Below are positions 1-4,607 of a DNA stretch of 8,129 nt, in pieces. The position numbers and the translations under genes were made by a program. The notes beneath the pieces were generated by a model, which made no database searches, had not been told where the DNA came from, and worked only from the letters and a program-made list of their open reading frames with translations. Origin of the DNA: Thermomicrobiales bacterium (lineage in GTDB: Bacteria > Chloroflexota > Chloroflexia > Thermomicrobiales > UBA6265); the NCBI GenBank assembly GCA_025937615.1, contig JAICRA010000052.1, forward strand, positions 1 through 8,129, given 5' to 3'. Every line of letters begins with the position of its first letter. The stretch's first letter is position 1.

Positions 1-35
1 ACGTTCTGCTCCATGTGCGTCGTTTGGGTCTGCAT
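1..35 (-). CDS. Possible 5' end of a leftward gene leaving the window
   Basis: An ATG at 35-33 on the - strand opens a frame (MQTQTTHMEQN) still open at the left edge; a second in-frame ATG lies at 14-12. A GAGGAG sequence at 52-57 is purine-rich but about 16 nt from the first ATG, longer than ideal. The perfect - strand sigma-54 promoter at 264-279 points this way and would give a leader of roughly 220 nt. Only about 11 codons are visible, so no product can be named and the frame may be chance. Confidence 0.2.
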   Translation of the reverse strand, partial: MQTQTTHMEQN

Positions 36-136
36 CGGTAGTCGCTTATCGCTCCTCTGATCCGGCCACGCGTGCCGTGGTAACGGCGTCCGTTCGTGCT
101 GGGTATTCATGAAAGCAGCCTACCGGCAGCCAACCA

Positions 137-152
137 TGGCACGATCCACGCG
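137..152 (+). promoter_or_regulatory. Weak sigma-54-like element
   Basis: TGGCACGATCCACGCG has the complete -24 half (TGGCACG) and GG-N10-GC spacing (GG 138-139, GC 150-151), but its -12 half is ACGC rather than TTGC. It lies 55 bp upstream of the perfect + strand element at 192-207. It may be a second weak promoter, a non-productive RpoN site, or chance. Confidence 0.25.
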
Positions 153-191
153 TCCTACCGGGTACGTGGATGGGTCATCTTTCATGCCGGC

Positions 192-207
192 TGGCACGTG
201 CGTTGCA
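192..207 (+). promoter_or_regulatory. Sigma-54 (-24/-12) promoter, full consensus, rightward
   Basis: TGGCACGTGCGTTGCA matches every fixed position of the RpoN consensus TGGCACG-N4-TTGCW. GG is at 193-194 and GC at 205-206, exactly 10 nt apart. The preceding base is a pyrimidine, as the extended consensus prefers. Transcription should begin about 12 nt past the C, near 218. No + strand gene follows before the convergent ferritin-like gene, so the transcript could be a short RNA ending at the 310-345 hairpin or an antisense RNA. Such promoters need an AAA+ activator, and one is encoded at 1567-2934. Confidence 0.65.
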
Positions 208-263
208 CGAACGTGCGGGGCCGACCCGAGAGCCGCGGATCTGCCATTGTGCGCGCCCATCCT

Positions 264-279
264 AGCAAGAATCGTGCCA
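264..279 (-). promoter_or_regulatory. Sigma-54 (-24/-12) promoter, full consensus, leftward
   Basis: On the - strand the bases read TGGCACGATTCTTGCT, matching all fixed positions of TGGCACG-N4-TTGCW with GG-N10-GC spacing. The predicted start is near 253, with transcription toward the left edge. It faces the equally perfect + strand promoter at 192-207, so the two predicted transcripts overlap at their 5' ends (218-253). A 5-bp dyad ACAGT-TC-ACTGT (279-290) abuts its -24 element. The regulated gene presumably lies at or beyond the left edge. Confidence 0.65.
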
Positions 280-309
280 CAGTTCACTGTCCATTTCCAG
301 GCGCGAATG

Positions 310-345
310 GGAAGGGTCGGGGGTCTACGGACCCCCGACCCTTCC
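310..345. terminator. 16-bp perfect hairpin with UACG tetraloop
   Basis: Arms GGAAGGGTCGGGGGTC (310-325) and 330-345 are perfect reverse complements, separated by TACG (326-329). Read on the + strand, the loop is C(UACG)G, one of the exceptionally stable UNCG tetraloops; on the - strand it is CGTA, which is not UNCG, so the RNA form favours + strand transcription. No T run follows on either strand, so it could be a T-less terminator, an RNA 3'-end stabiliser, or a structured domain. It is the strongest hairpin seen in the window. Confidence 0.55.
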
Positions 346-372
346 ACTCACGGGCTGTGCATTGGGGTTGTC

Positions 373-399
373 GAGACGTTAGACCTGGGTCTCCGTCTC
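373..399. repeat. Nested inverted repeat
   Basis: GAGACG (373-378) pairs with CGTCTC (394-399), enclosing AGAC (381-384) and GTCT (389-392) around a CTGG loop. It is a 6+4 bp interrupted stem. It lies roughly 130 bp upstream of the predicted start of the leftward sigma-54 promoter, a distance at which activators often bind, so an upstream activator site is possible. It may equally be a weak hairpin with no role. Confidence 0.25.
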
Positions 400-476
400 A
401 GAAGCGGAACTGAGGAGGCTGACCATTCACCTTGCTGGTCGCCAAACTGAGGTGTAACAATCGACGCGTTGAGGAG

Positions 477-495
477 CCCGTGAGTATCTCGCGGG
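477..495 (-). terminator. Hairpin downstream of ferritin-like gene
   Basis: CCCGTGAG (477-484) pairs with CTCGCGGG (488-495) across a 3-nt loop with one T-G wobble. It begins about 33 bp past the stop codon of the - strand ferritin-like gene, where a terminator for that unit would be expected. No T tract follows, so the assignment is tentative. Confidence 0.3.
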
Positions 496-528
496 AGCAT
501 CCGAAGCACCGGACGCCCCAATGTTGGA

Positions 529-1110
529 TTAGCGATGTTGCCAAGACCGAAGCACCGCCTGGCGCGTGGCCTCTACCGCGGCGTTATCGGCTCGATGCCC
601 GTCTTTCTCGAGCTCGCGGATCACGACTTCCGGCATGATCTCGTTGATGCGCATGATGGCGTCGGCGTGGTCCCGGAGGTGTCGCTCCGCCAGCGACGCG
701 ACCCGGCCGTCACCCAGAGCGGTGGCGGTCGTGTGCAGCATGGAGTAGCTGATGGCCGCCAAGCTGAAGGCCGCGTAGTCGTCGCGCAGACCCTTGGAGA
801 TGCCTTCGGTGCGCACGAGGTCGATGATGCCGGCCGCTTTTCCGACCAGCGCTGCACCAGCCTCTTTGATCGGCGTACCGATGGTCTTGCCTGTCTCCTC
901 CTCCAACGCCTTGAGAGTGTCCCGATGCTCCTTGACCATATCGTGGAAGTCGCGCACCGCCGCCAGAGCCACCGGATCGTCCTTGACCTCCGTCAGCTGG
1001 CGGTCGAGAGCTTCCTCGATATGCGATTCGAGCGCGGCCATATCGCTCACGTAGTCCGCAATCGTCTGTTGATGTTTGTCGCTTACCTCTCGTGAAGCAG
1101 TCTGTGCCAT
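529..1110 (-). CDS. Ferritin-like four-helix protein (DUF892-like)
   Basis: A 193-residue soluble, almost entirely helical protein. Four amphipathic helices can be placed at roughly residues 13-38, 46-72, 104-133 and 136-168. Acidic and His residues sit where ferritin-like di-metal proteins carry ligands: E28/H30, H56/E61/H62, D110/D111, and E142/H144/D147/H148. No signal peptide or membrane segment is seen. The pattern resembles YciE/DUF892-type proteins linked to stress responses, though I cannot confirm the exact family or metal binding. The ATG at 1110 is supported by AGGAAGG about 8 nt upstream. It lies 48 bp after the small CxxCxC gene on the same strand, so the two are probably co-transcribed, perhaps from the sigma-54-like elements at 1437-1452 or 1387-1402. 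An alternative is a non-metal helical bundle. Confidence 0.82.
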   Translation of the reverse strand: MAQTASREVSDKHQQTIADYVSDMAALESHIEEALDRQLTEVKDDPVALAAVRDFHDMVKEHRDTLKALEEETGKTIGTPIKEAGAALVGKAAGIIDLVRTEGISKGLRDDYAAFSLAAISYSMLHTTATALGDGRVASLAERHLRDHADAIMRINEIMPEVVIRELEKDGHRADNAAVEATRQAVLRSWQHR

Positions 1111-1158
1111 CGACTCGCCCTTCCTGGAACTGCGCGGTAAAGAACTGTCCGGACTGCG

Positions 1159-1356
1159 TTAGTCCGAAGCGCCCGAGCTCGAGCTCGTCTGCCCGGATGA
1201 ACCCTGGGCTTGTTTCAAGCCGTCCGAGATGTTCCTGATCGCTTCCTCCACGGAGATTTCGGAGGCCTGCGCCGCGGCTTGAATTGAGTCCATCGTGATG
1301 TGGCGCGAATCACCATGGCTCTCGTTCAGCTCCCCGCAACCGCAATCGAGGCACAT
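1159..1356 (-). CDS. Small CxxCxC putative metal-binding protein
   Basis: A 65-residue protein opening with MCLDCGCGELNESHGD. Cys2, Cys5 and Cys7 with His14 make a compact potential metal or Fe-S site at the very N terminus. A predicted helical segment follows (about residues 22-48, with an SVEEAIRNISDGL stretch), then a Ser/Gly/Gln-rich tail (49-65). Small proteins starting MCxxCGC...HGD recur in GC-rich bacteria as uncharacterised products; no function is established to my knowledge. The start was chosen at ATG 1356 rather than an upstream ATG at 1428, because GGAGG lies 9 nt before it and the Cys motif then begins the protein. It is the first gene of the unit with the ferritin-like protein. 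The Ser tail is encoded partly by a 12-bp palindrome (1175-1186). Confidence 0.85.
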   Translation of the reverse strand: MCLDCGCGELNESHGDSRHITMDSIQAAAQASEISVEEAIRNISDGLKQAQGSSGQTSSSSGASD

Positions 1357-1365
1357 TGTGCTGAC

Positions 1366-1370
1366 CCTCC
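1366..1370 (-). promoter_or_regulatory. RBS deciding the start of the CxxCxC gene
   Basis: On the - strand GGAGG ends 9 nt before ATG 1356-1354. The longer frame starting at 1428 has no comparable site, and its extra 24 residues would bury the Cys motif. Confidence 0.8.
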
Positions 1371-1386
1371 CGGCCAACTGACCGTA

Positions 1387-1402
1387 TGCACCCGGTGTGC
1401 CG
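1387..1402 (-). promoter_or_regulatory. Sigma-54-like element, proximal, for CxxCxC/ferritin unit
   Basis: The - strand reads CGGCACACCGGGTGCA, 9 of 12 fixed consensus positions, with GG-N10-GC spacing. The predicted start is near 1376, only ~20 nt before the ATG and just upstream of the GGAGG. It is an alternative to the element at 1437-1452, or the two act in tandem. Confidence 0.3.
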
Positions 1403-1436
1403 AATATCACCAATCTTCGCGTTGCCATTGCACGCT

Positions 1437-1452
1437 TGCAGGTTCTATGCCA
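1437..1452 (-). promoter_or_regulatory. Sigma-54-like promoter for CxxCxC/ferritin unit
   Basis: The - strand reads TGGCATAGAACCTGCA: 9 of 12 fixed RpoN consensus positions with exact GG-N10-GC spacing (GG at 1451-1450, GC at 1439-1438). The predicted start is near 1426, giving a leader of about 70 nt before ATG 1356, the same length as predicted for the solo receiver gene. It sits in the spacer shared with the divergent sigma-54 activator gene. Confidence 0.45.
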
Positions 1453-1511
1453 CGTTGCGACCTCGGCTTACCAGCGGCGAATCCGGTGTCGATTGGGCGG
1501 AGGTGGTAGAG

Positions 1512-1531
1512 TCGGTGTGAATCTCAACCGA
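1512..1531. promoter_or_regulatory. Dyad in divergent spacer, possible activator site
   Basis: TCGGT (1512-1516) and ACCGA (1527-1531) form an inverted repeat with a 10-nt spacer, centred about 95 bp upstream of the predicted 1426 start. That suits an enhancer-like activator site. It also lies just before the activator gene, where it could serve autoregulation. It is short and could be chance. Confidence 0.2.
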
Positions 1532-1557
1532 TTGACTGCCGTTTCTTGTTGTTTCGT

Positions 1558-1563
1558 GGAGAG
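1558..1563 (+). promoter_or_regulatory. RBS deciding the start of the sigma-54 regulator
   Basis: GGAGAG stands just before GTG 1567-1569 (5 nt after GGAG). The in-frame TTG at 1546 has no purine-rich site, and starting there would add seven residues ahead of the receiver's first beta strand. Confidence 0.7.
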
Positions 1564-1566
1564 AAC

Positions 1567-2934
1567 GTGGCGTACCGAATCTTGATCGCTGACGACAGCG
1601 CCGCAATTCGCGATGTGCTGCGCGAAGCACTTGTCGATGAGGGCTATGACGTCGCCGAGGCCGCCTCCGGCGACGATGTGCTGGCCGAGTTCAATGGCAA
1701 CGGCGCGCCAAAGCCCGATCTCGTCCTCATGGATATCCGTATGCCGGGGAAAGATGGGATCGAGGTCCTACGCGCGTTGCGGGCGTCACGCGATGCGGAG
1801 CTGCCGATCATCGTCATGACGGCGTTTGGTTCCGCGTCGACGGCGATCGAGGCGATGAAGCTTGGGGCATTCGACTATATCGCCAAGCCGTTCGAGCTGG
1901 AGGAAGTCACTGTCGCCGTTGAGCGCTTCTTCGAGCGCCAGGACCTGAGCGACCGGGTCGTTCGTCTCCTGGTCGAGAGCAACCGGGACGAGATCCTCAT
2001 CGGAGACAGTCCCGCTATGCAGGATATCTACAAGACCGTGGGTAGGGTGGCGCGATCGGACGCGACCGTGCTGGTCTCAGGGGAGACCGGGACGGGCAAG
2101 GAGCTCGTGGCGACGGTTATTCACCGCAACTCGACCTACTCCGCCGGGCCCTTGATCAAGGTCAACTGCGCGGCCCTGCCGGAGACACTCCTGGAGAGTG
2201 AGTTGTTCGGGCACGAGAAGGGTGCGTTTACGGGCGCCGTCGCTCAGCGCAAGGGTCGCTTCGAGCTTGCCAATAAGGGAACCATCTTTCTCGATGAAGT
2301 CGGTGAAATGACCCTTGCCACGCAGAAAAAGCTCTTGCGCGTGCTCCAGGAGCGGGAGTTCGAACGCGTTGGCGGCACCGGCAGCATCAAGGTCGATACC
2401 AGAGTAGTTGCCGCCACGAACAAGGATCTGCCACGCGAGATCGAGGCCGGAAACTTCCGCGAGGATCTTTATTACCGGCTGAATGTCATCGCCATCGAGC
2501 TGCCGCCGCTGCGCGAGCGCCATACGGATATCCCACTGCTGGTCGAGCATTTCCTGCACAAGCATCGATACGGTCGTGGCTCTGCCCCGGCACGCATCAG
2601 TCAGGAGGCGATGAGTCGCTTGCTCGCGCACGATTGGCCCGGGAATGTGCGGGAGCTGGAAAACACCATCGAGCGGGCGGTGATCATGGCTAGGGGTGGT
2701 GTCATCGCTGCCGATCACGTCACCTTCCCGGGACAGGAGACGCGCCGGCCGGTCGACGTGGCGCAGGCGATTGCGGATGGCACGTCGCTGGATGCGTTCC
2801 TCAAGGACATGGAATCGCGATACCTGCGAGAGGCGCTGCGGCAGGCTGGCGGTAACGAAACGGTCGCGGCCGGGCTGATTGGGATCGACCTGGAAGAACT
2901 GCGAGGCCGCGTTACGCGTACAGAGGGGGAGTGA
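1567..2934 (+). CDS. NtrC-family sigma-54-dependent response regulator
   Basis: A complete 455-residue enhancer-binding activator. The receiver (1-~120) has acidic D9/D10, phospho-acceptor D56, T85 and K107. The AAA+ domain (~142-377) has Walker A GETGTGKE (172-179), the sigma-54-contacting GAFTGA loop (219-224), Walker B D243/E244, arginine-finger region FREDLYYRL with R298 and R304, and the WPGNVREL sensor II (357-364). A Fis-type C-terminal helix-turn-helix (~412-455) keeps its scaffold (GN at 429-430, AA at 434-435, GI at 439-440), but the recognition helix reads DLEELRGRV, acidic where relatives are basic. Phosphorylated by a partner kinase not in this window, it would hydrolyse ATP to open RpoN promoters. 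GTG 1567 is chosen because of GGAGAG upstream. It is divergent from the CxxCxC/ferritin unit and followed by the solo receiver. No sigma-54 element was found for the gene itself. Confidence 0.97.
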   Translation: MAYRILIADDSAAIRDVLREALVDEGYDVAEAASGDDVLAEFNGNGAPKPDLVLMDIRMPGKDGIEVLRALRASRDAELPIIVMTAFGSASTAIEAMKLGAFDYIAKPFELEEVTVAVERFFERQDLSDRVVRLLVESNRDEILIGDSPAMQDIYKTVGRVARSDATVLVSGETGTGKELVATVIHRNSTYSAGPLIKVNCAALPETLLESELFGHEKGAFTGAVAQRKGRFELANKGTIFLDEVGEMTLATQKKLLRVLQEREFERVGGTGSIKVDTRVVAATNKDLPREIEAGNFREDLYYRLNVIAIELPPLRERHTDIPLLVEHFLHKHRYGRGSAPARISQEAMSRLLAHDWPGNVRELENTIERAVIMARGGVIAADHVTFPGQETRRPVDVAQAIADGTSLDAFLKDMESRYLREALRQAGGNETVAAGLIGIDLEELRGRVTRTEGE

Positions 2935-2964
2935 ACGCAGTTCCTCCCGACGCCGAGGGGGCGA

Positions 2965-2976
2965 ATCTCCGGAGAT
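2965..2976. promoter_or_regulatory. 12-bp palindrome upstream of receiver promoter
   Basis: ATCTCCGGAGAT is a perfect 12-bp palindrome in the 157-bp spacer between the two response-regulator genes. Its centre is about 51 bp upstream of the predicted start at 3022. That suits an operator or a close-in activator site, nearer than the 80-150 bp usual for sigma-54 activators. Confidence 0.3.
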
Positions 2977-2995
2977 CACTGCCGACGATGACGCG

Positions 2996-3011
2996 TGGCA
3001 CAGTGCGTGCG
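2996..3011 (+). promoter_or_regulatory. Sigma-54-like promoter for solo receiver
   Basis: TGGCACAGTGCGTGCG has an exact TGGCAC -24 half, a -12 half with TGC intact, and GG-N10-GC spacing (GG 2997-2998, GC 3009-3010); it matches 9 of 12 fixed positions. The predicted start is near 3022, with a ~70-nt leader before ATG 3092. It lies directly downstream of the gene for a sigma-54 activator. Confidence 0.5.
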
Positions 3012-3091
3012 GGGACCGTGCAAGCGAGAACGCGCGTCGCGGCCGGCTGTGGTCAGTCCGAAAAGACCAAACGACAGTCGGAAGTCAGGTC

Positions 3092-3457
3092 ATGAGCGGA
3101 ATGGTGCTGGTCGTCGACGACGACGAAGGGGTACGCGCGGTCATGGCGACCGCTCTCGAAGACGACGGCTGGACCGTGGAAACCGCGGAAAATGGCCGCA
3201 CCGCCCTAGAGACGCTCAACCGGGCGCGACCGGAAGCCATCATCCTCGATCTCAGAATGCCGGTCATGGATGGGCTGACCTTTGCCGAGCGCTATCGCCA
3301 GTTTCCCGAGCCGCGCGCGCCGCTCATCCTGATCTCGGCCACGGTCAGCGACACAGCTGTGAGGGCCACCGGCGCCGTCACCGGGCTGCGGAAGCCGGTC
3401 GACCTCAACGTACTGCTCGACACGGTGAGAGAGTTCGCGACCGAGAAATCCGCATAG
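3092..3457 (+). CDS. Single-domain response regulator (CheY-like receiver)
   Basis: A 121-residue stand-alone receiver with no output domain. D9-D11 form the acidic pocket, D53 in ILDLRMPVMDG is the phospho-acceptor, S82 replaces the usual Thr, and K101 in LRKPV is the conserved Lys. The frame is open upstream to 2879, but the start is placed at ATG 3092. GGAAG ends 7 nt before it and the first beta strand (MVLVVDDD) follows at once; the upstream residues are Arg/Ser-rich non-coding translation. Such proteins act by protein contact, as phosphorelay intermediates, phosphate sinks or allosteric partners. Its place 157 bp after the sigma-54 regulator, behind a sigma-54-like promoter, suggests it is a target and perhaps a feedback element competing for the same kinase (inference). 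The 3471-3508 hairpin ends the unit. Confidence 0.93.
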   Translation: MSGMVLVVDDDEGVRAVMATALEDDGWTVETAENGRTALETLNRARPEAIILDLRMPVMDGLTFAERYRQFPEPRAPLILISATVSDTAVRATGAVTGLRKPVDLNVLLDTVREFATEKSA

Positions 3458-3470
3458 CCATCGCAGAGGC

Positions 3471-3508
3471 ACAGGAATGGGGGCCGTACTTGCGGCCCCC
3501 ATTCTTGT
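3471..3508. terminator. Bidirectional intrinsic-type terminator
   Basis: The core arms GAATGGGGGCCG (3475-3486) and CGGCCCCCATTC (3493-3504) pair perfectly around a 6-nt loop. The stem extends four more pairs on each side with one G-T wobble, giving 3471-3486 with 3493-3508. It lies between convergent stop codons (3457 on +, 3527 on -), as expected for a shared terminator. Only a short TT follows, so it depends on stem strength. Confidence 0.85.
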
Positions 3509-3526
3509 CGCTGAGTGGCGAGACAG

Positions 3527-4309
3527 CTATCGGGTAGCAACAATCGTTCGCGACCCTGGCAGAACCATCCGCTCATTGCGCCCAACCATTCCACCGAGCG
3601 TCGCCGCCCCAATGGCAAGAATGATGGCGATCGTCGTCCCCCAGGCGCCAGGACCAGCGGCCTCGGCTGCTGTTTCCTGCGCCTGTTGCGCCGCCTGCTC
3701 GACTTCCGCCGGGACCGCGGCCTCGGGGTTCTCGGCGGCTTGATCGGCTGCAGTCTGCGCCTCTTCTGGAACAGCGCCCTGCTCTACGGCCTCCATCGCT
3801 ACGGGGCCCGCGGCGCCGGCGATATTGCTCACAGTGGAGGCGAAGAATCCGAGCGCGCCAGTGACCGCGGTCGTGGCCAGCCACAGCAGCAGCAGGAGGG
3901 TGGCCGCCCCAGTGACGAATCCGTTGAGTGGTCCGTCCGACTCAGAGAGCGTCGCCGCGGCACGCGCAGCCATCCAGCCGCCGACGAAGAAGGCAACGAG
4001 GAGGCTTAAACCGCCCCAGATTCCGGCGGCGGTGCCCCAGGTCTGGGGATCGTCATCGCCGCCCAGGGCACTAATGCCGAGAGCTAGCCCGAGAACAGAT
4101 AAGAAGAGGAGAACTGCGAAGGCGGTGACCACGCCGGCAATAATCGGTCCCCAGCGAATTCGATCTCGCATGGGCACATCAGCTACGTCAACTTCCACTG
4201 CAGGCACTCCCATTACTCCTGTCACCGCCGTCGGCGGCAATCCTGTCGAGTCGAAACGTCCGGTCGCGGACGATTCCACCGCTCGGTTTCCAAGAGGGTC
4301 GGTGTTCAT
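3527..4309 (-). CDS. Four-helix membrane protein of unknown function
   Basis: A 260-residue integral membrane protein. The N-terminal ~48 residues are polar and look disordered. RDRIRWGPIIAGV then enters TM1 (about 53-80). TM2 is ~94-117 (ending in a GGWMAARAA stretch), TM3 ~130-158 and TM4 ~222-243, followed by a short polar tail. Between TM3 and TM4 lies an Ala/Glu/Gln-rich, acidic, probably helical segment (~169-219). The 'WG.I.AG...A......LG.ALG' opening of TM1 resembles uncharacterised proteins sometimes labelled 'PhnA-like', a label that implies no known activity. ATG 4309 is backed by GAGGAAG a few bases upstream. It converges on the solo receiver across the 3471-3508 terminator. A strong sigma-54 promoter match at 4592-4607 points at it across a ~270-nt leader. 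No catalytic motif is visible. Confidence 0.88.
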   Translation of the reverse strand: MNTDPLGNRAVESSATGRFDSTGLPPTAVTGVMGVPAVEVDVADVPMRDRIRWGPIIAGVVTAFAVLLFLSVLGLALGISALGGDDDPQTWGTAAGIWGGLSLLVAFFVGGWMAARAAATLSESDGPLNGFVTGAATLLLLLWLATTAVTGALGFFASTVSNIAGAAGPVAMEAVEQGAVPEEAQTAADQAAENPEAAVPAEVEQAAQQAQETAAEAAGPGAWGTTIAIILAIGAATLGGMVGRNERMVLPGSRTIVATR

Positions 4310-4534
4310 CCAACTTCCTCCTCTACGCCCACTACGCGGGCTACGGCGAACCTGCCCACGACGAAGCAGGGGTCGAGCTCACCTTGCACCAGATGCCTCT
4401 CGGTGAGCCGCGTCTGTCGAGCCACAGACATCAAGCGGGGGCAGCTTCGTGCTCTCCGAGCAGAGCCGGGCGCCGACGACCGGAGCCGACTCGTTTCGAC
4501 GAGATGAGAGTCACGACCAAGGCTCTATTACAAT

Positions 4535-4554
4535 GATTCGGCTGTCACCGAATC
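4535..4554. repeat. 7-bp perfect hairpin in the membrane-gene leader
   Basis: GATTCGG (4535-4541) and CCGAATC (4548-4554) pair around a 6-nt loop. On the - strand it would lie about 27-46 nt into the transcript predicted from 4592-4607. It might be a leader structure, a repressor site just past the start, or a weak terminator for the M20 operon. Confidence 0.3.
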
Positions 4555-4591
4555 CGCGCGACGCCGAGCGCGTCCGGCGCCACCGAAACTA

Positions 4592-4607
4592 TGCATATGC
4601 CGTGCCA
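4592..4607 (-). promoter_or_regulatory. Sigma-54 (-24/-12) promoter, toward membrane protein
   Basis: The - strand reads TGGCACGGCATATGCA, matching 11 of 12 fixed positions of TGGCACG-N4-TTGCW (only the first T of the -12 half differs), with exact GG-N10-GC spacing. The predicted start is near 4581, about 272 nt before ATG 4309, an unusually long leader. The only confident gene downstream on this strand is the membrane protein. Confidence 0.6.

Larger units (their letters stand above)
218..345 (+). ncRNA. Candidate sigma-54-dependent small RNA
   Basis: This is an inferred transcript of about 128 nt, from the predicted start of the 192-207 promoter to the end of the 310-345 hairpin. No convincing reading frame lies inside. 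The 3' end would be a 16-bp stem capped by a very stable cUACGg tetraloop. Two cautions apply: there is no T tract after the hairpin, so termination is uncertain, and the - strand promoter at 264-279 lies inside the interval. The first ~35 nt would be complementary to the 5' end of the leftward transcript starting near 253. No known RNA family is recognised. Confidence 0.3.
1..528. other. Gene-poor regulatory region
   Basis: No reading frame here looks like a real gene: the frames of 60-113 residues overlap one another on both strands, lack good ribosome-binding sites, and have Arg/Pro/Ser-rich compositions typical of chance frames in GC-rich DNA. What the region does hold is regulatory: two perfect sigma-54 promoter matches facing each other (192-207 on + and 264-279 on -), a weaker one at 137-152, a 16-bp perfect hairpin at 310-345, smaller hairpins at 373-399 and 477-495, and a possible leftward gene start at the left edge. 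I saw no tRNA or CRISPR-like repeats. Confidence 0.6.

Noticed and set aside
194..216. Inverted repeat GCACGT...ACGTGC with an inner CGTGC/GCACG stem
   Set aside because: It overlaps the full-consensus sigma-54 element, whose own bases create most of the symmetry; a separate function is not supported.
96..450. Overlapping + strand reading frames of 105 and 113 codons
   Set aside because: They overlap each other and a - strand frame, run through the 310-345 hairpin and the sigma-54 elements, have no ribosome-binding site, and have chance-like composition.
1175..1186. 12-bp palindrome GAGCTCGAGCTC
   Set aside because: It lies within the Ser-rich tail codons of the CxxCxC gene and is explained by repeated serine codons; no sign of an operator role.
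1422..1451. Sigma-70-like TTGCCA followed 18 nt later by TATGCC ahead of the activator gene
   Set aside because: The -10 half lacks the critical final T and the position is about 115 bp from the start codon; too weak to annotate.
2778..2794. TGGCACG inside the activator gene
   Set aside because: No TTGC-like -12 half at the right spacing (GG-N10 is followed by GA); coding sequence by chance.
2077..2979. A 300-codon - strand frame opposite the activator gene
   Set aside because: It is the antisense shadow of a gene with complete family motifs on the + strand; the translation resembles no protein.
4306..4431. A 41-codon - strand frame (starts MSVARQTRL) whose TGA overlaps the membrane gene ATG as ATGA
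   Set aside because: The coupling geometry is attractive, but there is no ribosome-binding site before its ATG or TTG and no recognisable protein character. It remains a weak leader-peptide candidate only.
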